DNA from: Pelargonium nanum
Taxonomy: Eukaryota; Streptophyta; Magnoliopsida; Geraniales; Geraniaceae
Reading direction: 5' to 3'
Assembly (NCBI GenBank): GCA_036897485.1
Contig: JAYMTF010000638.1
Location: forward strand, 1-32,347
Length of the DNA: 32,347 nt
Below, piece after piece: positions 32,050 to 32,347 of this stretch (position 1 is the first letter of the stretch; every line of letters starts with the position of its first letter). The notes under the pieces are model-generated. The model saw only the letters and a list, made by a program, of their open reading frames with translations. It made no database searches and had not been told where the DNA came from. A program made the translations under genes and the position numbers.

Positions 32050-32347
32050 ACCAAACTTGGCTGGGATTACGTGATTTGTTGTGATGGTGCTTATGCCAAT
32101 GGAAATAGCGGTATTGGATAAGTGTTCTATGACAGACCTGATCATGTTGTTGCTAAATTGTGTATGCCTGTTACAGCTGTGAACCCCTACCATGCAGAAC
32201 TACTAGCTGTCCTTTCAGCCCTTAAATTTATTTCTTATAGTAACTTATCCTGTTGTGGCATCCTGAGTGACTCACTATCTGTATGCAGGGATTTTTATCA
32301 GCTGCGTTTTGAAGATAAGGATGCATGGGCGACGGGAGAAGAAGTTA
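32050..32347 (+). pseudogene. LINE RNase H-like fragment, N-terminal half, cut by window end
   Basis: Reading from 32050 in one frame gives KLGWDYVICCDGAYANGNSG, then a stop (TAA within GIG*VFYD), then HVVAKLCMPVTAVNPYHAEL, LAVLSALKF and GILSDSLSVCRDF. The first aspartate (CDGAY), glutamate (HAELLAV) and second aspartate (SDSL) of the RNase H triad are all present in the usual order for the RVT_3 domain of plant retroelements. The in-frame stop and lack of a start mark it as decayed. The domain continues beyond the window. Confidence 0.82.

Noticed and set aside
1-32347. CRISPR arrays, operons, tRNA or rRNA genes
   Set aside because: The sequence is plant nuclear DNA. No regular spacer arrays were seen, and no tRNA or rRNA gene was recognised by eye.

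Overview
The window is AT-rich nuclear DNA of a flowering plant, most likely a eudicot. The evidence is a complete, intron-rich MIKCc MADS-box gene with canonical GT/AG splice sites, short plant-type introns, fragments of plant LINE RNase H, Stowaway-like MITEs and many decayed repeats. I cannot name the species. Nothing bacterial or viral was seen.

Genes. Two MADS-box genes lie head-to-tail on the minus strand. (1) 26868..20602 is a complete SEPALLATA1/2-type (AGL2-clade) gene. Its eight exons join in frame to 726 nt (241 aa) with MADS, I, K and C regions and both SEP C-terminal motifs, and a TATA box lies about 140 bp upstream of the ATG. (2) 13993..13809 is an intact first exon of a FLOWERING LOCUS C-like gene, with its own start, splice donor and leader. 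I found no convincing exon 2-7 in the 13.8 kb downstream, so its first intron either is very long and runs out of the window or the gene is broken. A SEP gene next to an FLC-clade gene matches the published ancient SEP/SQUA/FLC tandem. SEP proteins are floral-organ co-factors and FLC-clade proteins are floral repressors, so the pair puts a flowering-time and a floral-identity regulator side by side.

Layout. 1-10 kb: degenerate, gene-free repeats, including three related repeat-spacer-repeat cassettes (0.93-1.76, 7.27-8.01 and 8.88-9.74 kb) and several small tandem repeats. 10-13.8 kb: non-coding, or FLC-like intron 1, with an unrecognised coding-looking remnant at 11.2-12.1 kb, minus strand. 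13.8-14.4 kb: FLC-like exon 1 and promoter, with a G-box and a 34-bp direct repeat. 14.4-20.4 kb: intergenic, with a Stowaway-like MITE (16851-17431) split by a 5'-truncated LINE (17048-17371) that has a poly(A) tail and a 14-bp target-site duplication. 20.4-27.0 kb: the SEP gene, with a triplicated ~250-bp repeat in intron 1 and a second copy of the same MITE family in intron 6. 27.0-32.0 kb: SEP upstream region, AT-rich, with decayed repeats. 32.05-32.35 kb: a plus-strand LINE RNase H fragment that runs off the window.
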